From the NCBI RefSeq assembly GCF_003937945.1, contig NZ_RSEC01000058.1, positions 620,001 to 684,000 on the forward strand: a stretch of DNA of 64,000 bases, read 5' to 3'. This document shows positions 35,113 through 43,706 of this stretch, piece after piece (within the stretch, counting starts at the first letter, position 1; every line of letters begins with the position of its first letter). The notes under the pieces were generated by a model that saw only the letters and a program-made list of their open reading frames with translations, ran no database searches and had not been told where the DNA came from. Source of the DNA: Amycolatopsis eburnea. Lineage in GTDB: Bacteria; Actinomycetota; Actinomycetes; Mycobacteriales; Pseudonocardiaceae. The translations under genes were made by a program, and so were the position numbers.

Positions 35113-36192
35113 GTGGCAGAGGTGGATTCGAGCTCGCTCAAGGGGCTGCTCGCCGAGCACGCGGAGCTGGAGCAGCAGCTGGCGGACCCCGCGGTGCACG
35201 CCGACCAGGCGCGCGCCCGCAAGCTCGGCCGCCGCTACGCCGAGCTGACGCCGGTGGTGCGCGCGGTCCACGAGCTCGACACCGCACGCGACGACCTCGC
35301 GGCCGCCCGGGAGATGTCCGCGGAGGACGCGGAGTTCGCCGCGGAGGCCGACGAGCTGGCCGCGAAGATCCCCGAGCTGGAGTCGAAGCTCACCGAACTG
35401 CTGCTCCCGCGCGACCCGTACGACGGCTCCGACGTCGTGATGGAGATCAAGTCCGGCGAGGGCGGCGAGGAGTCGGCCCTGTTCGCCGGCGATCTCCTGC
35501 GCATGTACCTGCGCTACGCCGAGCGCCACGGCTGGAAGGCGGAGGTCCTCGACTCGGTGGACTCCGACCTGGGCGGCTTCAAAGACGTCACGCTGTCGAT
35601 CAAGACGAAGTCGGCGGAGGTCGACGGCGTGTGGTCGCGGCTGAAGTTCGAGGGCGGCGTCCACCGCGTCCAGCGCGTGCCGGCGACGGAGTCCCAGGGC
35701 CGCATCCACACGTCCGCGTCCGGCGTGCTGATCTACCCGGAACCGGAGGAGGTCGAGGTCGAGATCGACCCGAACGACCTGCGCATCGACGTCTTCCGCT
35801 CGTCCGGCCCCGGCGGCCAGAGCGTCAACACGACCGACTCCGCGGTCCGGATCACGCACCTGCCGACCGGCATCGTCGTGTCCTGCCAGAACGAGAAGTC
35901 CCAGATCCAGAACCGCGCCCGCGCCCTGCAGGTCCTGCAGGCCCGGCTGCAGGCGATCGCGGAGGAAGAGGCGGCGGCGAAGGCGTCGGACGCCCGCAAG
36001 TCCCAGGTCCGCACGGTCGACCGCTCCGAGCGGATCCGGACGTACAACTTCCCGGAGAACCGCATTTCGGACCACCGGGTGAACTACAAGGCGTACAACC
36101 TGGACCAGGTCCTCGACGGCGACCTGGACGGCGTCCTCGACGCGCTTGCGACGGCGGACCGCGAAGAGCGGCTGGCCGCTTCGGCCGGCTAA
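35113..36192 (+). CDS. prfA: peptide chain release factor 1
   Basis: A 359-residue RF1 that recognises UAA/UAG. The stop-codon reading tripeptide is P-A-T in VQRVPATESQGRIHTSA, and the peptidyl-hydrolysis motif GGQ is in RSSGPGGQSVNTTDSAVRI. A full-length coiled N-terminal domain is present. The GTG start is 24 bp after the rpmE terminator, preceded by GAGAGGTG-like sequence. It is the substrate of PrmC, whose gene is displaced 4.6 kb downstream here. Confidence 0.97.
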   Translation: MAEVDSSSLKGLLAEHAELEQQLADPAVHADQARARKLGRRYAELTPVVRAVHELDTARDDLAAAREMSAEDAEFAAEADELAAKIPELESKLTELLLPRDPYDGSDVVMEIKSGEGGEESALFAGDLLRMYLRYAERHGWKAEVLDSVDSDLGGFKDVTLSIKTKSAEVDGVWSRLKFEGGVHRVQRVPATESQGRIHTSASGVLIYPEPEEVEVEIDPNDLRIDVFRSSGPGGQSVNTTDSAVRITHLPTGIVVSCQNEKSQIQNRARALQVLQARLQAIAEEEAAAKASDARKSQVRTVDRSERIRTYNFPENRISDHRVNYKAYNLDQVLDGDLDGVLDALATADREERLAASAG

Positions 36193-36569
36193 GCCTTCGG
36201 CACCAGCCAGCACAGGCAGAACGGGTGCCCGGCCGGGTCGGCGTAGACCTGGAAGTCGTCGCCGGCCGTGGCGCCGCTCGCCGGCTTCAGCACCCGCGCG
36301 CCCAGCGCCATGACGTGTTCGTGCGCCTCGGGGAAGTCCTCGACCCACAGGTCCAGGTGCACCTGCTGCTTCGTGCCGCCGTCGGGCCACTCCGGCGCCA
36401 CGTGGTCGGGCGCGAGCTGCACGCCGACCCGCGGGGCGCCGTCGACCACGACCATGTGCCAGTCGCCGTCTTCGTCGACCTCGCCGCCGAGCACGCCCGC
36501 CCAGAAGCGGCTCTCGGCCGCGAGGTCGGCGGCGTCGAACGTGACGACCTGGTGCATGATCCGCATCAT
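36189..36569 (-). CDS. VOC-family (glyoxalase-fold) protein
   Basis: A 126-residue single VOC protein: HQVVTFDAADLAAESRFWAG, VHLDLWVEDFPEAHEHV, and ending VYADPAGHPFCLCW. This is the common actinobacterial glyoxalase/bleomycin-resistance-like type. Ligand unknown. It overlaps prfA by 4 bp tail to tail, and overlaps the upstream membrane protein gene by 4 bp in the same direction. Confidence 0.8.
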   Translation of the reverse strand: MMRIMHQVVTFDAADLAAESRFWAGVLGGEVDEDGDWHMVVVDGAPRVGVQLAPDHVAPEWPDGGTKQQVHLDLWVEDFPEAHEHVMALGARVLKPASGATAGDDFQVYADPAGHPFCLCWLVPKA

Positions 36570-38023
36570 CGGACGGCCGGCTCCTCCGGCTCGCGGAACG
36601 CCTCGAACACCTCGGTCACCGGCTCCTCGTCCGGCTCCGGCTCCGGCTCCGGACGGGCGGGGCGCGGGAAGAGGCTCAGCACCCCGAACACGAACGCCAG
36701 CACCGTCGGGAACAGCGTCAGCAGCTGGTGCTTCACGCCCTCCACGCCCTCGCCGAGCGCCGACAGCCCGAACTGGCCCACCGCGAACAGCAGCAGGAAG
36801 AACACCACGATCCCGTACTCGCGCTTCGACCGGCGGAACGCGCGCCCGCCGGCCCAGCCGATCAGCAGCCAGAACGGGACCAGCAGGTACAGCCCCAGCG
36901 GCGCCGCCAGCGCGGACAGGCCCGAGAACACCGGGACGCGGAACTCCTGCGCCATCGGCGGCAGCCCGGACGTGTCGGCGAAGCTGCCCAGCCGGGACGG
37001 GCGGGCGGTCAGCGTGTCGACCGCGCCCTGCTGGAGGATCTGCAGCGTGCGCTGCGGGTGCGAGGCGTAGTAGCTCACGACGTTGCGGCGGCTGATCTTG
37101 TCACGGAAGCCGTTGTAGTCCGCGTCCTTCCACGGGCTCGCTTCCCACCAGCCCGTGCCGATGAACTTCTTCGCGCTCGGCGGCAGGCCCAGCGCCGCCA
37201 GGTCGGCGTCCGTGTCGTGCTTGCCGTCGACGATGCTGTCGAACACCACGTGGTACATGTTCGCTTCGCGGTACTCGGCGTTGGCCGGGTCGCCGTGGGA
37301 CTGCACCGCCGCCGTCCCCGCGCCCACGACCACCAGCACGCCCAGCGGCAGCAGCCACCGCGCCCACCCGCGCGCGCCGAGCGGCTTGACCAGCACCAGC
37401 GCCAGCACGAACAGCGGGATCAGCAGCAGCGTCTGCGACTTGGCGTTGATGCCGATCAGCGCGCCCACGACGGTCAGCGCCGCGCCCCAGTACCGCCACG
37501 CGCCCGTCCGGTGCATCAGCAGCAGCCCGCCGGCCATCAGGAGCATCCCCAGGAACCCGGCGCCCTCGCTGAGCACCGAGGCGAAGTAGCCGAAGAACGC
37601 CGAATCGGCCATCACGAGCAGCAGCAGGAGCGTGGCGATGAGGCGGTTGCGCACGCTGAGGTCGAGCGCCAGGACGGTCGCCGCGATGCCCACCGCGACC
37701 AGCACGGCCGTGATCGAGCCGAGCACCAGCAGGTTGAGCTCCGCCGACGAGCCGAGCACCTTCCCGAGCTTGCTCGCGAACCAGTCGAGCCACGCCTGGC
37801 TCGAGATGTAGTCGCTCTTGCAGCCCTGGCCCGGCCCGTAGCTGAAGTGCACGTAGAACTCGGGCTTGATCTCGGTGTGCCGGCCGCCGAGGTCGCACAG
37901 CAGGCGCCAGCCGTCGCCGTTGTCGGCCATCCCGACCGGCCTCGGCACGAGGAACCTGATCAGCAGGACGCCCAGGGAAAGGACGAAGACGCCCAGGCCG
38001 AAGCGCAGTTCACGGGTTCGCAC
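36566..38023 (-). CDS. polytopic membrane glycosyltransferase-like protein (WsfD-like)
   Basis: A 485-residue protein with about 11 membrane helices and outer loops. The region after the first helix reads PRPVGMADNGDGWRLLCDL. It resembles the glycan-biosynthesis hexose transferases (WsfD-like) that complete Gtr-type modification cassettes. The C-terminal tail is Pro/Glu-rich. With the GtrA and GtrB genes immediately upstream it forms a three-component set. The GTG at 38023 lies 7 nt after TACGCT, a leaderless arrangement. Confidence 0.62.
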   Translation of the reverse strand: MRTRELRFGLGVFVLSLGVLLIRFLVPRPVGMADNGDGWRLLCDLGGRHTEIKPEFYVHFSYGPGQGCKSDYISSQAWLDWFASKLGKVLGSSAELNLLVLGSITAVLVAVGIAATVLALDLSVRNRLIATLLLLLVMADSAFFGYFASVLSEGAGFLGMLLMAGGLLLMHRTGAWRYWGAALTVVGALIGINAKSQTLLLIPLFVLALVLVKPLGARGWARWLLPLGVLVVVGAGTAAVQSHGDPANAEYREANMYHVVFDSIVDGKHDTDADLAALGLPPSAKKFIGTGWWEASPWKDADYNGFRDKISRRNVVSYYASHPQRTLQILQQGAVDTLTARPSRLGSFADTSGLPPMAQEFRVPVFSGLSALAAPLGLYLLVPFWLLIGWAGGRAFRRSKREYGIVVFFLLLFAVGQFGLSALGEGVEGVKHQLLTLFPTVLAFVFGVLSLFPRPARPEPEPEPDEEPVTEVFEAFREPEEPAVR

Positions 38024-38041
38024 CCGGAACAGCGTACGAGA

Positions 38042-38473
38042 TCACGCAGAGTCGGCGGGCGCTGCACCGGGAACGGGCGAAACCGGGCGGTGCCGGAACA
38101 CGACGTAGTGGTAGAGCAGGTAGTTCCAGAACAGCCCGACGACGATCGCCGCGCCCTTCGGCACCAGCAGGTTGATGCCCGGGAACAGGTGGCTGACCAG
38201 CGTGATGACGCCGAACTGCACCACCCAGAGCCCGAACGCCGTCACGCCGAAGAACAGCAACGCCTGTTTCCGGACGTCGCCGTCCTTCGCACGGAACGTG
38301 AAGTTCCGGTTCAGCGTGAACGACAGCAGCATGCCCGCCGTCGTCGAAAGGAAGTTGGCGACGAACGCCGGGACGCCGAGCGTCGCCAGCAGCGCGTAGC
38401 CGAGGGCGTCGACCAGGGTGTTGCCGATGCCGACGATCCCGAAGCGGACCTGCGTGGCCGTGACGAACCTCAT
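38042..38473 (-). CDS. GtrA-family flippase-like protein
   Basis: A 143-residue protein with four membrane helices and typical GtrA motifs (RFGIVGIGNTLVDALGYALL; SFTLNRNFTFRAKDG; LFWNYLLYHYVVFRH). GtrA proteins are thought to flip polyprenyl-phosphate-linked sugars. The ATG overlaps the end of the upstream glycosyltransferase gene by 4 bp. Confidence 0.85.
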   Translation of the reverse strand: MRFVTATQVRFGIVGIGNTLVDALGYALLATLGVPAFVANFLSTTAGMLLSFTLNRNFTFRAKDGDVRKQALLFFGVTAFGLWVVQFGVITLVSHLFPGINLLVPKGAAIVVGLFWNYLLYHYVVFRHRPVSPVPGAAPADSA

Positions 38474-39447
38474 CGGACGGCGCTCCGGTCGGCGGCGCCG
38501 GTGCGCACCGACGCGACGGTGTACAGCGGCCGGTTCTGCACCTGCGAGTACGTGCGGCCGATGTAGCTGCCGAGCACGCCGAGCATGATGATCTGGATGC
38601 CGCCGAGGAAGAACATCGCGATGGTGATGAACGCCCAGCCGGGCACCGCGGTCTCCGGCGCGAACACCTTCACGCCGACGACGTAGAGCACGCCGAGGAA
38701 GCTCAGCAGCGAGATCAGGTACCCCATCCGCGTGATCATCCGCAGCGGCGTCGTGGAGAACCCGAGGATGCCGTCGGCGGCGAAGCGCAGCATCTTCGTC
38801 AGCGGGTAGCCGGTGACACCGGCGTGGCGCTTGTCGCGGTCGAACAGCACCGCGGTCTGCCGGAACCCGACGTAGCTGACGAGGCCGCGCAGGAACCGGT
38901 CGCGTTCGCGGTACTTGCGCAGCTCGTCGACGACCTTGCGGTCGATCAGCCGGAAGTCCCCGGTGTTCTTCGGGATGTCGACCGCGGCCATCTTCCGCAG
39001 GAACCAGTAGAACGCGCTCGCGGTGTAGCGCTTGAACGGCGGGTCCCGCCGCGACCGGCGCTGCGCGTAGACGACGTCGTAGCCCTCTTCCCACTTCTCG
39101 AGCAGTTCGAGGGCCACGCGCGGCGGGTCCTGCAGGTCGCTGTCCATGATCACCACGGCGTCCGCGTCGACCAGGTCGAGCCCGGCGGTCACGGCCATCT
39201 GGTGCCCGAAGTTGCGGGACAGCTCGACGACGGTGACCCGCGCGTCACGGGCGGACAGCTCGGTCAGCCGCTCCAGCGAGGCGTCCCGGCTGCCGTCGTC
39301 GACGTAGAGGAAGCTGAAGTCGTACCGCCCGGCCAGCGGCGCCGTGACCTCGTCGACCGTGCGGTGCAGCAGGTCGATGTTCGCTTCCTCGTTGTAGATC
39401 GGGAAGACGAACGCGACCCGGCGGCGAGTGGTCGGCTCGGTCGGCAC
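38470..39447 (-). CDS. polyprenyl-phosphate glycosyltransferase (GtrB/DPM1-like)
   Basis: A 325-residue GT2 enzyme: VAFVFPIYNEEANIDLLHRT, LYVDDGSRDASLERL, catalytic DxD in VIMDSDLQDPP, and two C-terminal membrane helices (MGYLISLLSFLGVLYVVGVK and the helix ending MLGVLGSYIG). It loads a sugar onto polyprenyl phosphate. The GTG at 39447 has GGGAGC upstream; the longer frame to 39627 has no family homology. First of the three-gene Gtr-like operon. Confidence 0.85.
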   Translation of the reverse strand: MPTEPTTRRRVAFVFPIYNEEANIDLLHRTVDEVTAPLAGRYDFSFLYVDDGSRDASLERLTELSARDARVTVVELSRNFGHQMAVTAGLDLVDADAVVIMDSDLQDPPRVALELLEKWEEGYDVVYAQRRSRRDPPFKRYTASAFYWFLRKMAAVDIPKNTGDFRLIDRKVVDELRKYRERDRFLRGLVSYVGFRQTAVLFDRDKRHAGVTGYPLTKMLRFAADGILGFSTTPLRMITRMGYLISLLSFLGVLYVVGVKVFAPETAVPGWAFITIAMFFLGGIQIIMLGVLGSYIGRTYSQVQNRPLYTVASVRTGAADRSAVR

Positions 39448-39479
39448 TGGCGCTCCCGTGGGTCGGCGTCTCGGGCATC

Positions 39480-40283
39480 CTAGGGTCCGGCGACGGCCTC
39501 GGCGAACGTGGTCATCCGCTGCTCGAAGGTCTCCGCCGGGCCGAAGTGGACGGCCACCGCGTCCGCCCCCGCCAGGATATACGCGCGGAATCGCGCGGTC
39601 GCGGAGTCGAGATCGGTCCCGTCCCAATCCATTCTGGCGGTGACCCGTGTTTCGCGGCCGTTTGTCATCGCCGTGAGCTTTCCGGCGCGCTCGCCGACCT
39701 CGGCGGGGGAGAGCCCCGCGCTGAACCAGCCCGCCCCGACCCGGACGGCCCGGCGCAGCGCCGCCGCGGAGTTGCCGCCGACGGTCAGGGGCACCGGCCG
39801 GTCCGGCCGCGGCTCGAAGTAGCCGCCGCCGGGACCGCGGCCGGTGCGGAACAGCCCGGCGAGCAGGTCCAGTGCCTCGTCGGTCCGCTTGCCGCGCGTG
39901 GCGAAGTCGACGCCGACCTCGGCGAACTCCGGCTCGTTCCAGCCGGCGCCGACCCCGAGGTCGAACCGGTTCCCGGACAGCCTCGCCAGTGTCGCGGCCT
40001 GCTTGGCTAGCGCGAACGGCTCCCGCAGCGGCAGGATGACCACCGCCGTCCCGAGCCGGATCCGGCTGGTCACGGCGGCGAGGTGGGCGAGGGTGACCAG
40101 CGGCTCGTGGACCCCGCCGAACACCTCGCCGAACGGGCCGGGCGGGATCAGGTGGTCGGGCAGCCAGGCGGCGCGGTAGCCGAGCTCTTCGGCGCGCCGG
40201 GCCAGCTCGGCGATCCGCGCCGGCTCGACGTGCGGCTGTTCGTTCGGCAGGACGACTTCGAGGTCCGGGAAATGTTCGGTCAT
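39480..40283 (-). CDS. LLM-class F420-dependent oxidoreductase
   Basis: A 267-residue luciferase-like TIM barrel with AELARRAEELGYRAAWLPDH, TSRIRLGTAVVILPLREPF and RFDLGVGAGWNEPEFAEVGV, as in F420-dependent reductases of actinobacteria. Substrate unknown. The ATG at 40283 lies 7 nt after TAACGT, with no ribosome binding site. Its promoter contains a MerR-type operator shared with the divergent MerR gene. Confidence 0.82.
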   Translation of the reverse strand: MTEHFPDLEVVLPNEQPHVEPARIAELARRAEELGYRAAWLPDHLIPPGPFGEVFGGVHEPLVTLAHLAAVTSRIRLGTAVVILPLREPFALAKQAATLARLSGNRFDLGVGAGWNEPEFAEVGVDFATRGKRTDEALDLLAGLFRTGRGPGGGYFEPRPDRPVPLTVGGNSAAALRRAVRVGAGWFSAGLSPAEVGERAGKLTAMTNGRETRVTARMDWDGTDLDSATARFRAYILAGADAVAVHFGPAETFEQRMTTFAEAVAGP

Positions 40284-40290
40284 GCCGGCG

Positions 40291-40322
40291 ACGTTAGGCA
40301 TTCACATCGGTGTGAAGGTCAA
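40291..40322 (-). promoter_or_regulatory. MerR-type promoter/operator of the LLM oxidoreductase
   Basis: On the minus strand, TTGACC (40317-40322) and TAACGT (40291-40296) are 20 bp apart. This over-long spacer is diagnostic of MerR-activated promoters. The spacer begins with the perfect dyad TTCACA-N4-TGTGAA (40301-40316). The MerR gene starts 18 bp away on the other strand. Confidence 0.7.
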
Positions 40323-40339
40323 CCTTTCAGGGGGTGGGA

Positions 40340-40687
40340 GTGCGGATCGGCGAACTCGCGGAACGCACCGGCGTCAGCACGCGGCTGCTGCGCTACTACG
40401 AGGAGCAGGGCCTGCTCGCGGCGTCGCGCGACGGCAACGGCTACCGCGCCTACGACGAGGGCGCCGTCGTCCGGGTCCGGCAGATCCGGCGCCTGCTCGC
40501 GGCGGGGCTGAACACCGAGGTGATCTCGTCGGCGCTGCAGTGCGCGAGCGGCGAGGAGGCGCACCTCGACCTCTGCCCGGAGCTGGCCGGCCTGCTGCAC
40601 CGCGAGCTGAGCGCGATGGACGACCGGATCAGCGCGCTCCAGCGGCGGCGCGGCGCGCTGGCCGGGTACTTGTCCGCCGAGCGCTGA
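40340..40687 (+). CDS. MerR-family transcriptional regulator
   Basis: A 115-residue protein with an N-terminal MerR helix-turn-helix (RIGELAERTGVSTRLLRYYE, then EQGLLAASRDGNGYRAY), followed by a coiled dimerisation helix. There is a Cys pair (C49, C61 approx.) but no metal-binding C-terminus. GTG 40340 is preferred, with AGGGGG upstream; GTG 40334 is possible. It is divergent from, and likely activates, the LLM oxidoreductase gene. Confidence 0.82.
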   Translation: MRIGELAERTGVSTRLLRYYEEQGLLAASRDGNGYRAYDEGAVVRVRQIRRLLAAGLNTEVISSALQCASGEEAHLDLCPELAGLLHRELSAMDDRISALQRRRGALAGYLSAER

Positions 40688-40783
40688 GGGCGCCTCGATA
40701 CGCTGGACGGCGTAGGACCGGCGCGTGTCCTCACGGGGGAGTTCCGCCTGGTGTGCCAGGCTTGACGAGGTGAAGGACGACGA

Positions 40784-41650
40784 GTGAACCGGCAGCCGCT
40801 GCGCCTGGCCATCATCGAGGCCACCCGCATCCTCGAGCGCGCGGGCGTCGCCTCGCCGCGCTTCGACGCCGAGGTGATCGCCGCGCACGTGCTCGGCGTC
40901 GACCGCGGCCGCCTGCCGATGGTGCCGCTGGTCGACCCCCCGGTCATCGAGGCCATCGGCCAGCTCGTCCAGCAGCGCGCGAAGCGGATCCCGCTGCAGT
41001 ACCTGACCGGCTGGGCCGCGCTCGGCGACATCACCGTCGCGGTCGGCGCCGGCGTGTTCGTCCCGCGGCCGGAGACCGAGCTGCTCCTCGAATGGGGCGT
41101 CAAGTTCCTGCAGGGCCGCGAGTTCCCGGTGGTGGTGGACCTGTGCACCGGCTCCGCGGCACTGGCGCTGGCGGTCGCGCACGCCCGCCCGGACGCGGTG
41201 GTCTACGCGGTGGACGTCGACCCGCAGGCGCTGGCCTGGGCCCGCCACAACGCGGACGTCCACGCCGACGCGGGCAACACCCCGATCCGGCTGTACTCGG
41301 GCGACATCAGCGATCCGACGATGTTCGCCGAGCTCGACGGCCTGGTCGACCTGGTGCTCTGCAACCCGCCGTACGTCCCGGAGGGCACCCCGGTGCCCCC
41401 GGAGGTGGCCGAGCACGATCCCCCGCGCGCGGTGTTCGCGGAGGAGAGCGGCCTGGCGGTGATCCGCCACGCGATCGCGGCGGGGGCCCGGTTGCTGCGC
41501 CCGGGCGGCGGGCTGGCGATCGAGCACGACGACACGCACGGGTCGGCGGTGCCGGCGCTGGTGCGGGCGCGGCGGGTGCTGACGGGGGTGGAGGACCACG
41601 CCGACCTGACGGGCCGGGCGCGGTTCGTCACCGCGCGCCGGCTGGGCTGA
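40784..41650 (+). CDS. prmC: release factor glutamine methyltransferase
   Basis: A 288-residue SAM-dependent N5-glutamine methyltransferase (HemK) acting on the GGQ motif of RF1/RF2. The N-terminal helical domain (RLAIIEATRILERAGVASPR) precedes the SAM-binding VVVDLCTGSAALALAVAHA. Substrate-binding NPPY is in LVLCNPPYVPEGTPVPPEV. The start is GTG with AGGTGAAGGA upstream. It normally follows prfA directly; six unrelated genes separate them here. Confidence 0.94.
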   Translation: MNRQPLRLAIIEATRILERAGVASPRFDAEVIAAHVLGVDRGRLPMVPLVDPPVIEAIGQLVQQRAKRIPLQYLTGWAALGDITVAVGAGVFVPRPETELLLEWGVKFLQGREFPVVVDLCTGSAALALAVAHARPDAVVYAVDVDPQALAWARHNADVHADAGNTPIRLYSGDISDPTMFAELDGLVDLVLCNPPYVPEGTPVPPEVAEHDPPRAVFAEESGLAVIRHAIAAGARLLRPGGGLAIEHDDTHGSAVPALVRARRVLTGVEDHADLTGRARFVTARRLG

Positions 41651-41664
41651 CCGCCGCGGCAAAG

Positions 41665-41717
41665 GTCTTGAATGAGTCATTCAGGACCGCCGAGGACCTG
41701 AATGACTCATTCAAGAC
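41665..41717. repeat. nested palindrome between prmC and the M6 protease gene
   Basis: Perfect 21-bp arms at 41665-41685 and 41697-41717 around an 11-nt loop. Each arm contains the 15-bp palindrome TGAATGAGTCATTCA (or its complement). It lies between convergent genes, so it may serve as a bidirectional terminator. Confidence 0.8.
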
Positions 41718-41732
41718 GTCACCGGCGCGTCC

Positions 41733-43706
41733 TCAGAAGCCGAACGCCGTGCAGCTCGCCGTCGCCGTCTTCGACGGGTCGCCGATCGAGGTCGCCGTCA
41801 GCTTCACCCGGGCCGTGAGGTCGCCGCCCTGGCTTCGCTTCGCGTACGCCGGGACCTTCACGTGGCCGCCGAACTTCGCCGTCGTCAGCTCGTTCGGCAG
41901 GCGGACCGCCCAGCCGCGCGCGTCCGTCGAGACGCTCAGCCGGTAGGTGTCCGTGTCGTACGGCGCCTGCGCGCCGCGGGCCGAACCCGTGTTGAGCAGG
42001 CCGAAGTCGCAGGTCGCGAGGCCGCCGCGGGCGAACGCCGGCGGGGCCGGGGTCAGCGCGGCGCCGCGCGCCTGGCTGCCGGAGCCGTCCAGCGAAGCGA
42101 CCGTGACCGTGTACGACAGGATGCCGCGGCGGTCCCGGGCCAGGTCGGTGATCAGGAACCGCAGCCGGTTGGCCTGGTCGGTGTACTCGTACGGGCTCGC
42201 CGCCTCCGTGCCCGCCTTGAACAGGGCGTCGTTGAGCTGGCGGTAGTCGCCGATGGTGATCTTCACCGGCGTGCCGTCCGGCTTGGTGTAGTCGGTGATG
42301 CCGATGTCCTGCGGGTTCGCGTCGATCACCCAGTCGAAGGGCGCGTTGTCCTTGTTCTTCGTCTTGGTGATCATGACGCCGGAGTCCGGGGCGAACGAGT
42401 CCGCGCCCATCCGGTCGACGACCTCGACGGTGTAGTTGTCGTAGCCGCCGCCGTCGCAGAACGGGTCCGTCGCCCGGTCGCACTTCGGCGCCTTGTCCCC
42501 GCCGGTGAGCTTGATGTTCAGCCCGGTGAACGCGCCCGGCTGCGCTTCGGCCTCCCGCGCGGTGATGCGCGCCGACACCGGACCGGTCTTGGCGAGGTCG
42601 TTGCGGTCGAGCTGCAGGACGTCCGCCGGGTCGACGATGCCGAGCTTCAGCTTGTTGCGCAGCTGGTGCTGGGCACCCATCGAGCTGCCCTGCGTCGCCG
42701 GGATCTGCCAGCGCGTGTGCGGGCCGCCGGGACCGTTGAACGTGCCGCGCGACAGCATGTCCCACGGTCCGCTGTAGCTGCGGGACGGCGGGACGCCGAA
42801 CGGGTTGTTGTAGTTGTCGCCGATGCCCAGGATGTGGCTGAACTCGTGGGCGTAGGTCGACTGGCCGGAGCTTTCGGCCTGCACCGAGCTGCCGTCCTGG
42901 GCGTTGGGCCAGATGCTGGCGGCCGACGCCCACGACGTCCACGGCACGTACCGCGTCGCCGCGTAGTTGGGCAGGTCGTGGTTGGGCGGGCCGAACGCGT
43001 CGGGCACGTTCTCCTTGGTGCCGAACTTCATCTCGCCGAACTCCTGCCAGGTCGAGCTCTCGTCCTGGCCGGCGGAGAGGTAGAAGACGAAGTCGAACTG
43101 CTTCGCGGTGTCGCCGACGTCGGCGCGCCAGGCGTCGCCGGCGTCCTTGCGGATGTCCCGCGTGCAGTTCGCGCCGGGCGGGCACGCGCTCGGCTGGAAC
43201 TCCATGCCGTACTCGTAGGACTTCCCGGGCATCCGGTACGGCCCGAACGCGGTCAGCTGCACGCCGAACCGGCCGCCGGAGTCCTCCATCCAGTACTCGT
43301 TGATCGTGTGCCCGTTGTTGAGGGCTTCGGGCTTGTTGAGGAAGTCCTGGTAGTACTGCGCCACGTTCGCCCGGGGGATGCCGGCCGCGGTGGGGGCGGG
43401 GTTGCCGAACACGGTCGAGCGGGCGGGGCGGGTGACGACGAAGTCCTGGTCCGGGTAGTCGGCGAGGACGACGGCGCCCTTGAAGGTGCGCTGGGTGGGC
43501 TTCAGCGAGGGGTCGGCCCAGTTCGTGCCCGGGACCTTCTTGTAGTCGGACCAGGTCATGTGGTCCTGGTTCTCCCACTGCGCGGCGTCGATGGGGGCGG
43601 GCCAGCCACGGGTGAGCGGCTCGGCCGCGGCGGTGCCCGCGCCGAGCCCGGCCAGCAGGGCGGCCGCGGCGAGCACGGCGAGCGCCTTCGGGGTTCTGGA
43701 ACGCAT
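41733..43706 (-). CDS. secreted M6-family metalloprotease (immune inhibitor A-like)
   Basis: A 657-residue protein. It has a Sec signal peptide (residues 1-28, ending AGTAAAEP), and the zinc motif in TYAHEFSHILGIGDNYNN matches the M6 HExxHxLGxxD pattern. A C-terminal beta-rich domain (YTVTVASLDGSGSQARG) follows. It would act outside the cell on unknown proteins. The ATG at 43706 has AAGGAG 6 nt upstream. It lies between prmC and sua5, which are adjacent in many actinobacteria. Confidence 0.85.
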   Translation of the reverse strand: MRSRTPKALAVLAAAALLAGLGAGTAAAEPLTRGWPAPIDAAQWENQDHMTWSDYKKVPGTNWADPSLKPTQRTFKGAVVLADYPDQDFVVTRPARSTVFGNPAPTAAGIPRANVAQYYQDFLNKPEALNNGHTINEYWMEDSGGRFGVQLTAFGPYRMPGKSYEYGMEFQPSACPPGANCTRDIRKDAGDAWRADVGDTAKQFDFVFYLSAGQDESSTWQEFGEMKFGTKENVPDAFGPPNHDLPNYAATRYVPWTSWASAASIWPNAQDGSSVQAESSGQSTYAHEFSHILGIGDNYNNPFGVPPSRSYSGPWDMLSRGTFNGPGGPHTRWQIPATQGSSMGAQHQLRNKLKLGIVDPADVLQLDRNDLAKTGPVSARITAREAEAQPGAFTGLNIKLTGGDKAPKCDRATDPFCDGGGYDNYTVEVVDRMGADSFAPDSGVMITKTKNKDNAPFDWVIDANPQDIGITDYTKPDGTPVKITIGDYRQLNDALFKAGTEAASPYEYTDQANRLRFLITDLARDRRGILSYTVTVASLDGSGSQARGAALTPAPPAFARGGLATCDFGLLNTGSARGAQAPYDTDTYRLSVSTDARGWAVRLPNELTTAKFGGHVKVPAYAKRSQGGDLTARVKLTATSIGDPSKTATASCTAFGF

